From contig NZ_AFPM01000159.1 in NCBI RefSeq assembly GCF_000220565.1, forward strand, positions 1 through 64,000: a stretch of DNA of 64,000 nt. Reading direction: 5' to 3'. Shown piece after piece: positions 55,293-64,000 of this stretch. Within the stretch, counting starts at the first letter, position 1. Every line of letters starts with the position of its first letter. The stretch is from Oceanicola sp. S124. GTDB taxonomy: Bacteria > Pseudomonadota > Alphaproteobacteria > Rhodobacterales > Rhodobacteraceae. The notes under the pieces are model-generated. The model saw only the letters and a list, made by a program, of their open reading frames with translations, was not told the DNA's origin and searched no databases. The position numbers were made by a program, and so were the translations under genes.

Positions 55293-56093
55293 TTATTGGC
55301 CCCAGATGTAGATCGAGGCGAAGAGGAACAGCCAGACCACGTCGACGAAGTGCCAGTACCAGGCTGCGGCTTCGAAGCCGACATGGTTGTCGGGGGTGAA
55401 GTGGCCGGCCTGGGCGCGGATCATGCAGACCAGCAGGAAGATCGTCCCGATGATCACGTGGAACCCGTGGAAGCCCGTCGCCATGAAGAAGGTGGCGCCG
55501 TAGATGTTGCCCGAGAAGCCGAAGGCGGCGTGGCTGTATTCATAGGCCTGGAACACGGTGAAGATCGCCCCGAGCACCACGGCCAGCAGCAGGCCGTTGA
55601 CGATGTCCTTGCGGTTGTTCTCATGCACCAGCGCGTGGTGCGCCCAGGTGCAGGCCGCGCCCGAGCAGAGCAGGATCAGCGTGTTGATCAGCGGCAGGTG
55701 CCAGGGGTCGAAGGTCTCGATCCCCGCCGGCGGCCAGACGCCGTCGACCGCCGGGCTTGCCGGCCCCATCGGGTACATCGCGTGCTTGAAGAAGGTCCAG
55801 AACCAGGCCGAGAAGAACATCACCTCGGACATGATGAACAGGATGAAGCCGTAGCGCAGGCCGATGCGCACGACGGGGGTGTGATCGCCCGCCTTGTTCT
55901 CGGCCACGGTATCCGCCCACCATCCGAACATGGTGTAGATGATCGCCAGGAAGCCCGCCAGGAACAGCCAGGGGCCGCTGTCGTGCATCCATTTCACCGC
56001 CCCGAAGAGCATGATGAAGGTGCCGACCGCCGCGATGAACGGGTACACCGACGGTGTCAGGATGTGGTAGTCGTGGTTCTTTGCATGTGCCAT
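55293..56093 (-). CDS. ctaE: Cytochrome c oxidase subunit III
   Basis: 266-aa, seven-helix subunit of the aa3-type oxidase. It begins [20 protein letters not shown] and contains [44 protein letters not shown] and the C-terminal [14 protein letters not shown], all diagnostic of COX3. It lies between ctaG and SURF1 on the minus strand. Confidence 0.97.
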   Translation of the reverse strand: MAHAKNHDYHILTPSVYPFIAAVGTFIMLFGAVKWMHDSGPWLFLAGFLAIIYTMFGWWADTVAENKAGDHTPVVRIGLRYGFILFIMSEVMFFSAWFWTFFKHAMYPMGPASPAVDGVWPPAGIETFDPWHLPLINTLILLCSGAACTWAHHALVHENNRKDIVNGLLLAVVLGAIFTVFQAYEYSHAAFGFSGNIYGATFFMATGFHGFHVIIGTIFLLVCMIRAQAGHFTPDNHVGFEAAAWYWHFVDVVWLFLFASIYIWGQ

Positions 56094-56118
56094 CGTTCTC
56101 TTCCCCGGCCAGAGGCCC

Positions 56119-56709
56119 TCAGTTCACGTCCATGTTGGTATCTGCCGCAGGAAGTGCGGCCTGTTCTTCCGCCGCCCGATAGCTCTCGGGCAGGTCGATT
56201 TCGTAGAAGGTATAGCCCAACGTGATCGTATGGACATACTTCGCATCGCGATCCTCGACAATCTCGGGATCGACGTAGAAGGTCACCGGCATCTGCACCG
56301 TCTCACCCGGCTCGAGCACCTGTTCGGTGAAGCAGAAGCAGTCGATCTTGGTGAAGAAGCCACCCGCCTCGTAGGGGGTGACGTTGTAGCTGGCCTGACC
56401 GGCGATCGGATGGTCGGTCGGGTTCGTGGCCTCGTAGAAGGCCAGGCCGGTCTCGCCGATCTTCAGCTCGACCTCGCGCTGCATGGGCTTGAACTGCCAG
56501 GGCATGTCGCGGTCGGTGGCGCTGTCGAAGCGGATCTTGATGGTCCGGTCCAGCACGATGTCCGAGGCCACTTCGGACGTCTGGGTCACGCCACCGAAGC
56601 CGGTCACCGCACAGAAGTAGTTGTAGGCCGGCACCGCCAGCCAGGCCAGCGCGCCCATGGTGACGATCACCCCGGCGGTCTGCATGACGGTCTTCTGTTT
56701 CGGATCCAT
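56119..56709 (-). CDS. ctaG: Cytochrome c oxidase assembly protein CtaG (Cox11)
   Basis: Copper chaperone for the CuB site of subunit I, 196 aa. It is anchored by one N-terminal helix ([20 protein letters not shown]), followed by FCAVTGFGG; the Cu-binding CFCF motif is in [12 protein letters not shown], and [11 protein letters not shown] is the conserved C-terminal block. The chain ends in an acidic, Ala-rich tail. It is 3 bp from the small membrane-protein gene upstream and 25 bp from ctaE. Confidence 0.96.
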   Translation of the reverse strand: MDPKQKTVMQTAGVIVTMGALAWLAVPAYNYFCAVTGFGGVTQTSEVASDIVLDRTIKIRFDSATDRDMPWQFKPMQREVELKIGETGLAFYEATNPTDHPIAGQASYNVTPYEAGGFFTKIDCFCFTEQVLEPGETVQMPVTFYVDPEIVEDRDAKYVHTITLGYTFYEIDLPESYRAAEEQAALPAADTNMDVN

Positions 56710-56712
56710 GGC

Positions 56713-56901
56713 TCAGCCCTCCCCTGCCGGTGTGGCGGCGGAGGTGCCGGGCAGGTTGTCGGGGAACTGAAGGCTCTGGCTGGTGACCTTGACGAAGGTC
56801 AACAGGAAGATCAGCACCACGAAGGCCCCCAGCACCAGCCCGAGTCCCGTGTTCAGGCCCCGGCGCCGCCTGTGCAGCTCATGTTCACGGGTCAGCGGCA
56901 T
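56713..56901 (-). CDS. Small single-helix membrane protein of the cox cluster (CoxF-like)
   Basis: 62-aa protein with one membrane helix (LGLVLGAFVVLIFLLTFVKV) after a basic N-terminus (REHELHRRRRG). A short protein of this type between ctaB and ctaG is a regular feature of alphaproteobacterial aa3 oxidase operons. Its role is presumably in oxidase assembly, but nothing catalytic is visible. It starts 1 bp after ctaB and ends 3 bp before ctaG. Confidence 0.85.
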   Translation of the reverse strand: MPLTREHELHRRRRGLNTGLGLVLGAFVVLIFLLTFVKVTSQSLQFPDNLPGTSAATPAGEG

Positions 56902-56902
56902 C

Positions 56903-57841
56903 TTACCAGCCTCCCAGTCCGTAGGGCTTCAGCAGCGCTTCGGCGAGGATCGCGGCGAAGTGCAGGAAGGTGTAGATCAGCGACAGCTTGAAGAAGCTGC
57001 GCTCGACCCGGTAGTTGTCGGCCTCGGCCATGACCTCGTCGCGGCGCCAGATGCGCAGGGCACCGATCACGAAGAGCGCGTTCAGCACCAGTGCGACGGC
57101 CATGTAGATAGGCCCGCCGATCGAGGTCAGCCCGGTGCCGAAGGCCACCGCGGCCAGAAGCACGGTATAGGCCAGGATGTGACGGCGGGTTGCGGGGCGG
57201 CCGTGGGTCACGGTCAGCATCGGCACGCCCGCATCGTCGTAGTCGGACCGCATGAACAGTGCCAGGGCCCAGAAATGCGGCGGCGTCCACATGAAGACCA
57301 GCAGGAACATAAGCACGGATTCAAGGCTGACACTGCCCGTCGCCACGGCCCAGCCGATCATCGGAGGGAAGGCCCCCGCCGCGCCACCGATAACGATGTT
57401 CTGCGGCGTCCAGCGCTTCAGCCACATGGTATAGACCACGGCGTAGAAGAAGATGGTAAAGGCCAGGAACAGACCCGTGAAGACATTGGCCGCAAGGGCC
57501 AGCATCACGCAGGAGAAGCCCGACAGCGCCAGGCCAAGCGCCAGCGCCTCGTCGCGACCGACCCGGCCCGAGGGGATCGGGCGGCCACGGGTGCGTTTCA
57601 TCACCGCGTCGATATCGCTGTCGTACCACATGTTGAGCGCGCCCGAGGCACCGCCGCCGATGGCGATGAACAGGATCGCGCAGAAGGCTATGTAGGGATG
57701 CACCGGCACCGGCGCGGCCACCAGGCCGACCAGCGCGGTAAAGACGACCAGCGACATGACCCGCGGCTTCAGCAGGGCGATGTAATCGCCGAACGCGGCG
57801 TCGCCCCCGTCAGCTTGCGTCGTGATGCTTGCGTCGGTCAT
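56903..57841 (-). CDS. ctaB: Protoheme IX farnesyltransferase (heme O synthase)
   Basis: Adds a farnesyl group to heme B to form heme O, the precursor of heme A for the oxidase. The 312-aa membrane protein is a UbiA-type prenyltransferase with the Asp-rich motif ALNMWYDSDIDAVMKRTRGR and a second acidic region at FMRSDYDDAGVPM. LLKPRVMSLVVFTALVGL is the typical start. It lies between ctaC and the small CoxF-like gene. Confidence 0.96.
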   Translation of the reverse strand: MTDASITTQADGGDAAFGDYIALLKPRVMSLVVFTALVGLVAAPVPVHPYIAFCAILFIAIGGGASGALNMWYDSDIDAVMKRTRGRPIPSGRVGRDEALALGLALSGFSCVMLALAANVFTGLFLAFTIFFYAVVYTMWLKRWTPQNIVIGGAAGAFPPMIGWAVATGSVSLESVLMFLLVFMWTPPHFWALALFMRSDYDDAGVPMLTVTHGRPATRRHILAYTVLLAAVAFGTGLTSIGGPIYMAVALVLNALFVIGALRIWRRDEVMAEADNYRVERSFFKLSLIYTFLHFAAILAEALLKPYGLGGW

Positions 57842-57964
57842 GAATGGTCACTCTTCGGAAGGGCCCCGCGCCCCGGAAATCCGGGGCGGGGCAGTCAGCA
57901 TCGTATGCCGCGCGGTCGCGGCCGGTGGAGCAGGCCCAGGGGCCCGCGCTCACGCCGTCTGGCC

Positions 57965-58801
57965 TCAGGCCGAGGGCAGGTCGCGCAGCGGCACGAACTG
58001 GCCGGCTTCGGCGCAGGCGGCAAGCCAGGCGTCGTAGACCTCCTGGCTGACCACCTTGACGGTGATCGGCATGTAGGCGTGATCCTTGCCGCAAAGCTCG
58101 GAGCACTGGCCGAAGTAGACGCCTTCCTGCTCGGCAGAGAACCACAGCTGGGCGAAGCGGCCGGGCACTGCATCCTGCTTCACGCCGAAGGCGGGAATGG
58201 TCCAGGAGTGGATCACGTCGGCACCGGTCACGGTCATCACGACGGTCTTGTTGACCGGGACGATGACGGCGGTATCGGTGGCCAGCAGGTATTCGTCGTC
58301 GTTGTAGCCGTTCGCGGCCAGCTCTTCCTTGGGCAGCAGGAAGCCCTCGAAGGCAAGGTCTTCCTGGTCGGTGTACTCGTAACCCCAGTACCACTGGTAG
58401 CCGGTCACCTGGATGTGGACGTCACCCTCGGGGATGACCTGCTGCTTGAACAGCGTCGGCAGCGAGAAGGCCCCGATGAACATCAGGATCAGGATCGGCA
58501 CGATGGTCCAGGCGACTTCCAGAGGCGAGTTGTGGGTGAACTTCGCCGGGGTCGGGTTGGACTTCTTGTTGAAGCGGAAGATGCAGACCAGCAGCAGCAC
58601 GCAGACCAGGATCACGATGGCCGTGATGATGTAGAGCAGCATGTGGTCCAGCCACTGCAGGTCGCGCGCCAGCTCGGTCGAGGCCGACTGGAAGTCGATA
58701 CCGCCCGAGTGGGGCTTGCCAATGGTCTCCAGCTCCTGCGCGAGGGCGGGCATGGCGGTGAAAGCGGCCGTCAGGGCCAGGAAAGGTTTCATCAGTCGCA
58801 T
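57965..58801 (-). CDS. ctaC: Cytochrome c oxidase subunit II
   Basis: 278-aa subunit carrying the CuA centre that accepts electrons from cytochrome c. It has a signal peptide (ending MPALAQ), two helices (about residues 53-75 and 97-115), and a periplasmic cupredoxin domain. CuA ligands His198, Cys233, Glu235, Cys237, His241 and Met244 are all present ([20 protein letters not shown]); YQWYWGYEY is the aromatic electron-entry patch. Subunit I is not in the window. It is first in the minus-strand oxidase operon, 175 bp from an FNR-type box. Confidence 0.97.
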   Translation of the reverse strand: MRLMKPFLALTAAFTAMPALAQELETIGKPHSGGIDFQSASTELARDLQWLDHMLLYIITAIVILVCVLLLVCIFRFNKKSNPTPAKFTHNSPLEVAWTIVPILILMFIGAFSLPTLFKQQVIPEGDVHIQVTGYQWYWGYEYTDQEDLAFEGFLLPKEELAANGYNDDEYLLATDTAVIVPVNKTVVMTVTGADVIHSWTIPAFGVKQDAVPGRFAQLWFSAEQEGVYFGQCSELCGKDHAYMPITVKVVSQEVYDAWLAACAEAGQFVPLRDLPSA

Positions 58802-58976
58802 CGTTCACCCTGATCGGTTGCGTGTCGCTCGCGGTCTTCGGCCCCCCTCCCCGCCCGGCCTCCCAACCGGGGAGGAACGCCCGATGGCCGCGGCGCTCCC
58901 GTTGTCTGTCGCTGCTTAAAACCATATTCTTGCGTTCACGACAATAATCGCTCTTGCGGCAAAGGGACGCTTTTTT

Positions 58977-58990
58977 TTGATCTGGATCAA
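58977..58990. promoter_or_regulatory. FNR/FnrL-type binding site
   Basis: TTGATCTGGATCAA is a perfect match to the TTGAT-N4-ATCAA consensus of FNR-family regulators. It lies in the 306-bp divergent region between ctaC and tldD, 175 bp before ctaC and 117 bp before tldD, next to a run of eight Ts. Oxygen-dependent control of the aa3 oxidase operon by FnrL is plausible; which of the two genes it serves is not clear from position. Confidence 0.75.
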
Positions 58991-59107
58991 AAATGTCGGT
59001 CCTCCCGGTGCGCTTGCACAACCGCCCGGCGCGGGCCAAGGTGCACCGCCAGTGCCGCACGCCCCGGGTGGCTACGTCCCGCCCGGCCCTTTCAGGAAAG
59101 GCCCCAG

Positions 59108-60537
<1,430 letters not shown>

Positions 60538-60541
<4 letters not shown>

Positions 60542-60990
60542 GTCAGGTCGTAGCGGCGCGCGATGGCCTTGTCGTCCTCGCGCCACGGCCTGAAGCTCAT
60601 GGCACCGTAGTAGCCATGCCCCTCCGTATTGCTGCGCTGGATATAGGCCTCGATGGCGGGAAGGCCCGCCTGTTCGGCAGCGGCGAGGCTGGCGGCGAAG
60701 AGCCCCCGGCCCACGCCCTTGCGCGCCGCACGGGGCGAGACATGGGTGCCGATGATTCCCCAGCCTTCGGGCGTGTCATAGGGATTGCCCGCCTCAGCCC
60801 GCTTCAGGGATTGCAGGCCGAGGATCTCATCCCCCTCGACCGCGACGGAGCAGAGCAGACCGCCCGTTATATAGTGTGTCCGCACGAAGTCCGCGTCGGC
60901 GCGCGCAGTCCGCTTTCCGGCCGCGACCAGCTCTTGCAGCATCGCGCTGATGGCGGGCGCATCTTCCAGGGCGGCGGGACGGATCAGCAT
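60538..60990 (-). CDS. GNAT-family N-acetyltransferase
   Basis: 150-aa acetyltransferase with MLIRPAALEDAPAISAMLQE at the start and the CoA motif IIGTHVSPRAARKGVGRGLF, followed by IEAYIQRSNTEGHGYYGAMSF. The substrate is unknown. The ATG at 60990 has AAAGGAG upstream at good spacing; the frame is open further back but without support. It ends inside the last codons of tldD. Confidence 0.87.
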
Positions 60991-61130
60991 GGCGGTCTCC
61001 TTTTGCCTCGGGGTGCCATTGCAGCCCCCGGATGGCCAGAGCCTACGACCTTCGCAGGGGGCCCGCACCCCTTCACCCTTAATTAACCACCCGGCAGCTA
61101 CATATGATTCCGCAAGCAGGCGGAGTCACG

Positions 61131-62300
61131 ATGGTCGTGGATACACATCCTTCCACTCACCCCCCACTCCCACCCACCACGGAAGATGCGCGTCTGTCGT
61201 GGCTTCGTCTCTTGCGCTCGCGCCGTGTTGGTCCCAGCACCTTCTGGCGCATGCTTTCGGAACATGGATCCGCCGAGGCCGCGCTGGCCGCCCTGCCCGG
61301 GGTCGCCCGCGCCGCCGGTCTGGATCGCTATTCCCCCTGCCCCCTCGAGATCGCGCAGACGGAACTGGCCCGGGGCCGGGCCCTGGGCGCGCAGCTTCTG
61401 GCCCGGGGCGAAGCCGCCTACCCCCGGGCACTGGAGGATCTGGCCGACCCGCCGCCCCTGCTCTGGGCGCTTGGCCGGGTCGAGCTGCTTTCGACGCCCG
61501 GCGTCGCCATGGTCGGCGCCCGGACAGCCTCGTCCCTCGGGCTGCGGATGGCGCGCTCGCTGGCGGTCGACCTGGGCCGGGCCGGGCAGGTCGTGATCTC
61601 GGGCCTGGCGCGGGGCATCGACACCGCCGCCCATGAGGCCGCGCTGGACACCGGCACCGTCGCCGTGATGGCCGGCGGCGTCGACCAGATCTACCCGCCC
61701 GAGAACCGAGCGCTGGCCGAGGACATCGCGCGGACGGGCCTCAGGATCTCGGAACAGCCGATCGGCGTCACGCCGACCGCACGGCACTTTCCGCTGCGCA
61801 ACCGGCTGATCTCGGGGCTGTCCCGCGCAGTGATCGTGGTCGAGGCGGCGGCGAAGTCGGGCACGCTGATCACCGCACGCCACGCGCTGGACCAGGGCCG
61901 CGATGTGCTGGCGGTGCCGGGCCACCCCTTCGATCCGCGCGCCTCGGGCTGCAACATGCTGCTGCGCGACGGCGCCGTTCTCGTGCGCGGGGCCCGCGAC
62001 GTGCTTGAGGCGCTGGACCTGCCCGACCAGGCAGAGGCCCGCACCACGGCCCCCTCGCGCCCCCCTGTACCGCTCGATGCTCCGTCGCCGGGCAAGGTGA
62101 GGGGCCGCAGCCCCCTGCGCGACGTGGCGCGGCTGCATCAGATGATCCTCGACCGGCTGGGCGCCGCGCCGCTGGCGGAAGACGCGTTGATCCGCGACAT
62201 CGACGCCGCGCCGCATCTTGTCAGCCCTGCCCTGACCGACCTCGAACTGGAGGGGCGGATCGAACGGCAACCGGGTGGGCTTATCTCGCGGGCATCCTGA
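61131..62300 (+). CDS. dprA: DNA-processing protein DprA
   Basis: Loads RecA on incoming single-stranded DNA during natural transformation. The product is about 389 aa with an N-terminal SAM-like helical region (LSWLRLLRSRRVGPSTFWRM), the Rossmann core (VAMVGARTASSLGLRMARSL, ISGLARGIDTAAHEAALDTG and VMAGGVDQIYPPEN, ISEQPIG, RNRLISGLSRAVIVVEAAAK) and a C-terminal DML1-like winged helix (LHQMILDRLGAAPLAEDALI). GGCGGAG precedes the ATG at 61131; ATG 61104 is also in frame. It lies 124 bp before topA on the same strand, a common pairing. Confidence 0.95.
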   Translation: MVVDTHPSTHPPLPPTTEDARLSWLRLLRSRRVGPSTFWRMLSEHGSAEAALAALPGVARAAGLDRYSPCPLEIAQTELARGRALGAQLLARGEAAYPRALEDLADPPPLLWALGRVELLSTPGVAMVGARTASSLGLRMARSLAVDLGRAGQVVISGLARGIDTAAHEAALDTGTVAVMAGGVDQIYPPENRALAEDIARTGLRISEQPIGVTPTARHFPLRNRLISGLSRAVIVVEAAAKSGTLITARHALDQGRDVLAVPGHPFDPRASGCNMLLRDGAVLVRGARDVLEALDLPDQAEARTTAPSRPPVPLDAPSPGKVRGRSPLRDVARLHQMILDRLGAAPLAEDALIRDIDAAPHLVSPALTDLELEGRIERQPGGLISRAS

Positions 62301-62424
62301 GGCCTCGCGCCGCAGCGCAGCACGGGGTCGGGCAAGCCTCCATTGACAATGCCCCTGCCGACCCCACATGTTCCGCCGCCAAGGCCTGCTCTCAGAGTCG
62401 CGCCGTCCAGCGAAAGGAACACGC

Positions 62425-64000
62425 ATGCCCGTCGTCGTCGTCGAATCCCCGGCCAAGGCCAAGACAATCAACAAGTATCTGGGATCCGACTACACCGTTC
62501 TTGCGTCCTACGGTCACGTCCGCGACCTGCCCCCCAAGGATGGCTCGGTCGATCCCGAGCGGGATTTCGAGATGCTCTGGGAGATCGCCAGCGACAGCAA
62601 GAAGCACGTCAAGGCCATCGCCGACGCGCTGAAGGACGACAATGCGCTGATCCTCGCCACCGACCCCGATCGCGAGGGAGAGGCGATTTCCTGGCACCTG
62701 GAAGAGGCGCTGCGCAACCGCAAGGCGCTGAAGAAGGACACGCCGGTCAGCCGCGTGGTCTTCAACGCCATTACGAAGACCGCCGTCACCGAGGCGATGA
62801 AGAACCCCCGCCAGGTCGACGGGGACCTGGTGCATGCCTACCTCGCCCGCCGGGCGCTGGACTACCTGGTGGGCTTCAACCTCTCGCCCGTGCTGTGGCG
62901 CAAGCTGCCCGGCGCCAAGTCGGCCGGCCGGGTGCAATCGGTCTGCCTGCGTCTGATCGTCGAGCGCGAGATGGAGATCGAGGCCTTCCGCCCGCGTGAA
63001 TACTGGTCGGTGAAGGCCATCCTCACCACGCCGCGCGGCCAGGAATACGAGGCCCGCCTGACGGTGCTGGCCGGCGACAAGCTGGACAAGTACTCGATCG
63101 AGAACGCCACCCAGGCCGAGATGGCGGTGCAGGCGATCACCTCGCGCGACCTGACCGTGACCTCGGTCGAGGCCAAGCCGGCCTCGCGCAACCCCTCTCC
63201 GCCCTTCATGACCTCGACCCTGCAGCAGGAAGCCAGCCGCAAGTTCGGCATGGGCGCGCGCCAGACGATGAACGCGGCGCAGCGGCTCTACGAGGCCGGG
63301 CATATCACCTACATGCGGACCGACGGTATCGACATGGCCCCCGAGGCCGTGACTGCCTGCCGAGAGGCCATCGCCGACCGTTTCGGCAAGGACTACGTGC
63401 CCTCCAGCCCCCGGGTCTACAAGAACAAGGCCAAGAACGCCCAGGAAGCGCACGAGTGCATCCGTCCGACGGACATGACCAAGGATGCCGCGGCGCTCGG
63501 CCTCTCCGACGACCAGCGCAAGCTCTATGACCTGATCTGGAAGCGCACGCTGGCCTGCCAGATGGAAGGCGCCCGGATGGAGCGCACCACGGTCGAGATC
63601 GGCAGCCGCGACGGCCAGGTCGGTCTGCGCGCCACCGGCCAGGTGGTGCTGTTCGACGGTTTCCTGAAAATTTACGAAGAGGGCCGCGACGATGTCGTCG
63701 ATGACGACGACAACCGCCTGCCCCAGATCAGCCAGGGCGAAAAGGCCGAGAAGAAGAAGATCACCCCGGATCAGCATTTCACCCAGCCGCCGCCCCGCTA
63801 CACCGAGGCGACGCTGGTCAAGCGCATGGAAGAACTGGGCATCGGGCGTCCCTCGACCTATGCCAGCATCGTCACCACGATCCAGGATCGCGGCTACGTG
63901 GTGAAGGACAAGAACCGCCTCATCCCCGAGGACAAGGGACGCCTGGTGATCGCCTTCCTGTCCAACTATTTCAAGAAATACGTCGAGTACGATTTCACCG
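62425..64000 (+). CDS. topA: DNA topoisomerase I, partial (3' end beyond the window)
   Basis: Relaxes negatively supercoiled DNA by single-strand breakage. The first 525 codons are present. The TOPRIM domain begins MPVVVVESPAKAKTINKYLG, with Glu7 and the acidic triad in ATDPDREGEAISWHLEEAL; the active-site Tyr296 is in HITYMRTDGIDM and the strand-binding motif AHECIRPTD follows. AAGGAACACGC precedes the ATG. The frame is open to the end of the window; the C-terminal zinc-finger region is not visible. Confidence 0.97.
   Translation, partial: MPVVVVESPAKAKTINKYLGSDYTVLASYGHVRDLPPKDGSVDPERDFEMLWEIASDSKKHVKAIADALKDDNALILATDPDREGEAISWHLEEALRNRKALKKDTPVSRVVFNAITKTAVTEAMKNPRQVDGDLVHAYLARRALDYLVGFNLSPVLWRKLPGAKSAGRVQSVCLRLIVEREMEIEAFRPREYWSVKAILTTPRGQEYEARLTVLAGDKLDKYSIENATQAEMAVQAITSRDLTVTSVEAKPASRNPSPPFMTSTLQQEASRKFGMGARQTMNAAQRLYEAGHITYMRTDGIDMAPEAVTACREAIADRFGKDYVPSSPRVYKNKAKNAQEAHECIRPTDMTKDAAALGLSDDQRKLYDLIWKRTLACQMEGARMERTTVEIGSRDGQVGLRATGQVVLFDGFLKIYEEGRDDVVDDDDNRLPQISQGEKAEKKKITPDQHFTQPPPRYTEATLVKRMEELGIGRPSTYASIVTTIQDRGYVVKDKNRLIPEDKGRLVIAFLSNYFKKYVEYDFT

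Overview
The window is 64 kb of GC-rich DNA, almost fully coding, with short intergenic gaps, many ATGA-type gene overlaps and some GTG/TTG starts. Gene content and order (ctaC-ctaB-ctaG-ctaE-SURF1-thrC-M16 peptidase-rimJ beside tldD; choXWV facing betICBA; apt near mtnP; lysC before ptsP) point to an alphaproteobacterium of the Rhodobacteraceae/Roseobacter group. No tRNA, rRNA, CRISPR array, transposase or phage gene was recognised.

Layout. 0-5.7 kb: the N-terminal 1,889 codons of a reducing type I polyketide synthase (KS-AT-DH-pseudoKR-ER-KR), reading leftwards off the window, with an apparent 1-base frameshift inside the KR domain. 6.0-14.3 kb: a choline/choline-O-sulfate unit, made of the importer choXWV (leftward) and betI-betC-betB-betA (rightward), with a BetI-type palindrome between them; it converts choline-O-sulfate or choline to glycine betaine. 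14.5-23.6 kb: housekeeping and small-molecule genes (Nudix, DUF1178, SDR, lysC, ptsP, a GlcD-type FAD oxidase, a LysR regulator), including a gene-poor kilobase at 17.8-18.9 kb.

23.7-41.1 kb: a sugar catabolic locus. A rightward operon encodes a cytoplasmic GH51 arabinofuranosidase and a full CUT1-type ABC importer. An eight-gene leftward operon (38.2 to 29.5 kb) encodes a DHDPS-family lyase, an enolase-superfamily sugar-acid dehydratase, a second ABC importer, a fused IclR regulator/SMP-30 lactonase, and an SDR dehydrogenase. Divergent from it lie dgoK, a VOC protein, an EamA transporter and dgoA. Together these supply oligosaccharide uptake, arabinose release, and an oxidative route: sugar to lactone (SDR), to aldonate (SMP-30 domain), to 2-keto-3-deoxy acid (dehydratase), to phosphorylated acid (DgoK), to pyruvate plus glyceraldehyde-3-phosphate (DgoA). 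The set suits arabinose/galactose-containing polysaccharide such as arabinogalactan; the exact substrate is inferred.

41.3-51.2 kb: apt, mtnP and a SulP transporter, then a looser stretch of small enzymes (APH-like kinase, hexapeptide acetyltransferase, flavin reductase, GNAT, EcsC, Asp/Glu-racemase-like, MBL-fold) separated by GC-rich intergenic repeats. 51.2-62.3 kb: rimJ-like acetyltransferase, M16 peptidase, thrC, SURF1 and the cytochrome aa3 oxidase genes, divergent from tldD with an FNR-type box between, then a GNAT gene and dprA. 62.4 kb to the end: the start of topA.

The points most worth a second look are the IclR/SMP-30 fusion in the sugar operon, the PKS frameshift, a composite intergenic repeat family in at least five places, and several well-formed operators (BetI, FNR-type, and sites before the PKS and between the sugar operons).
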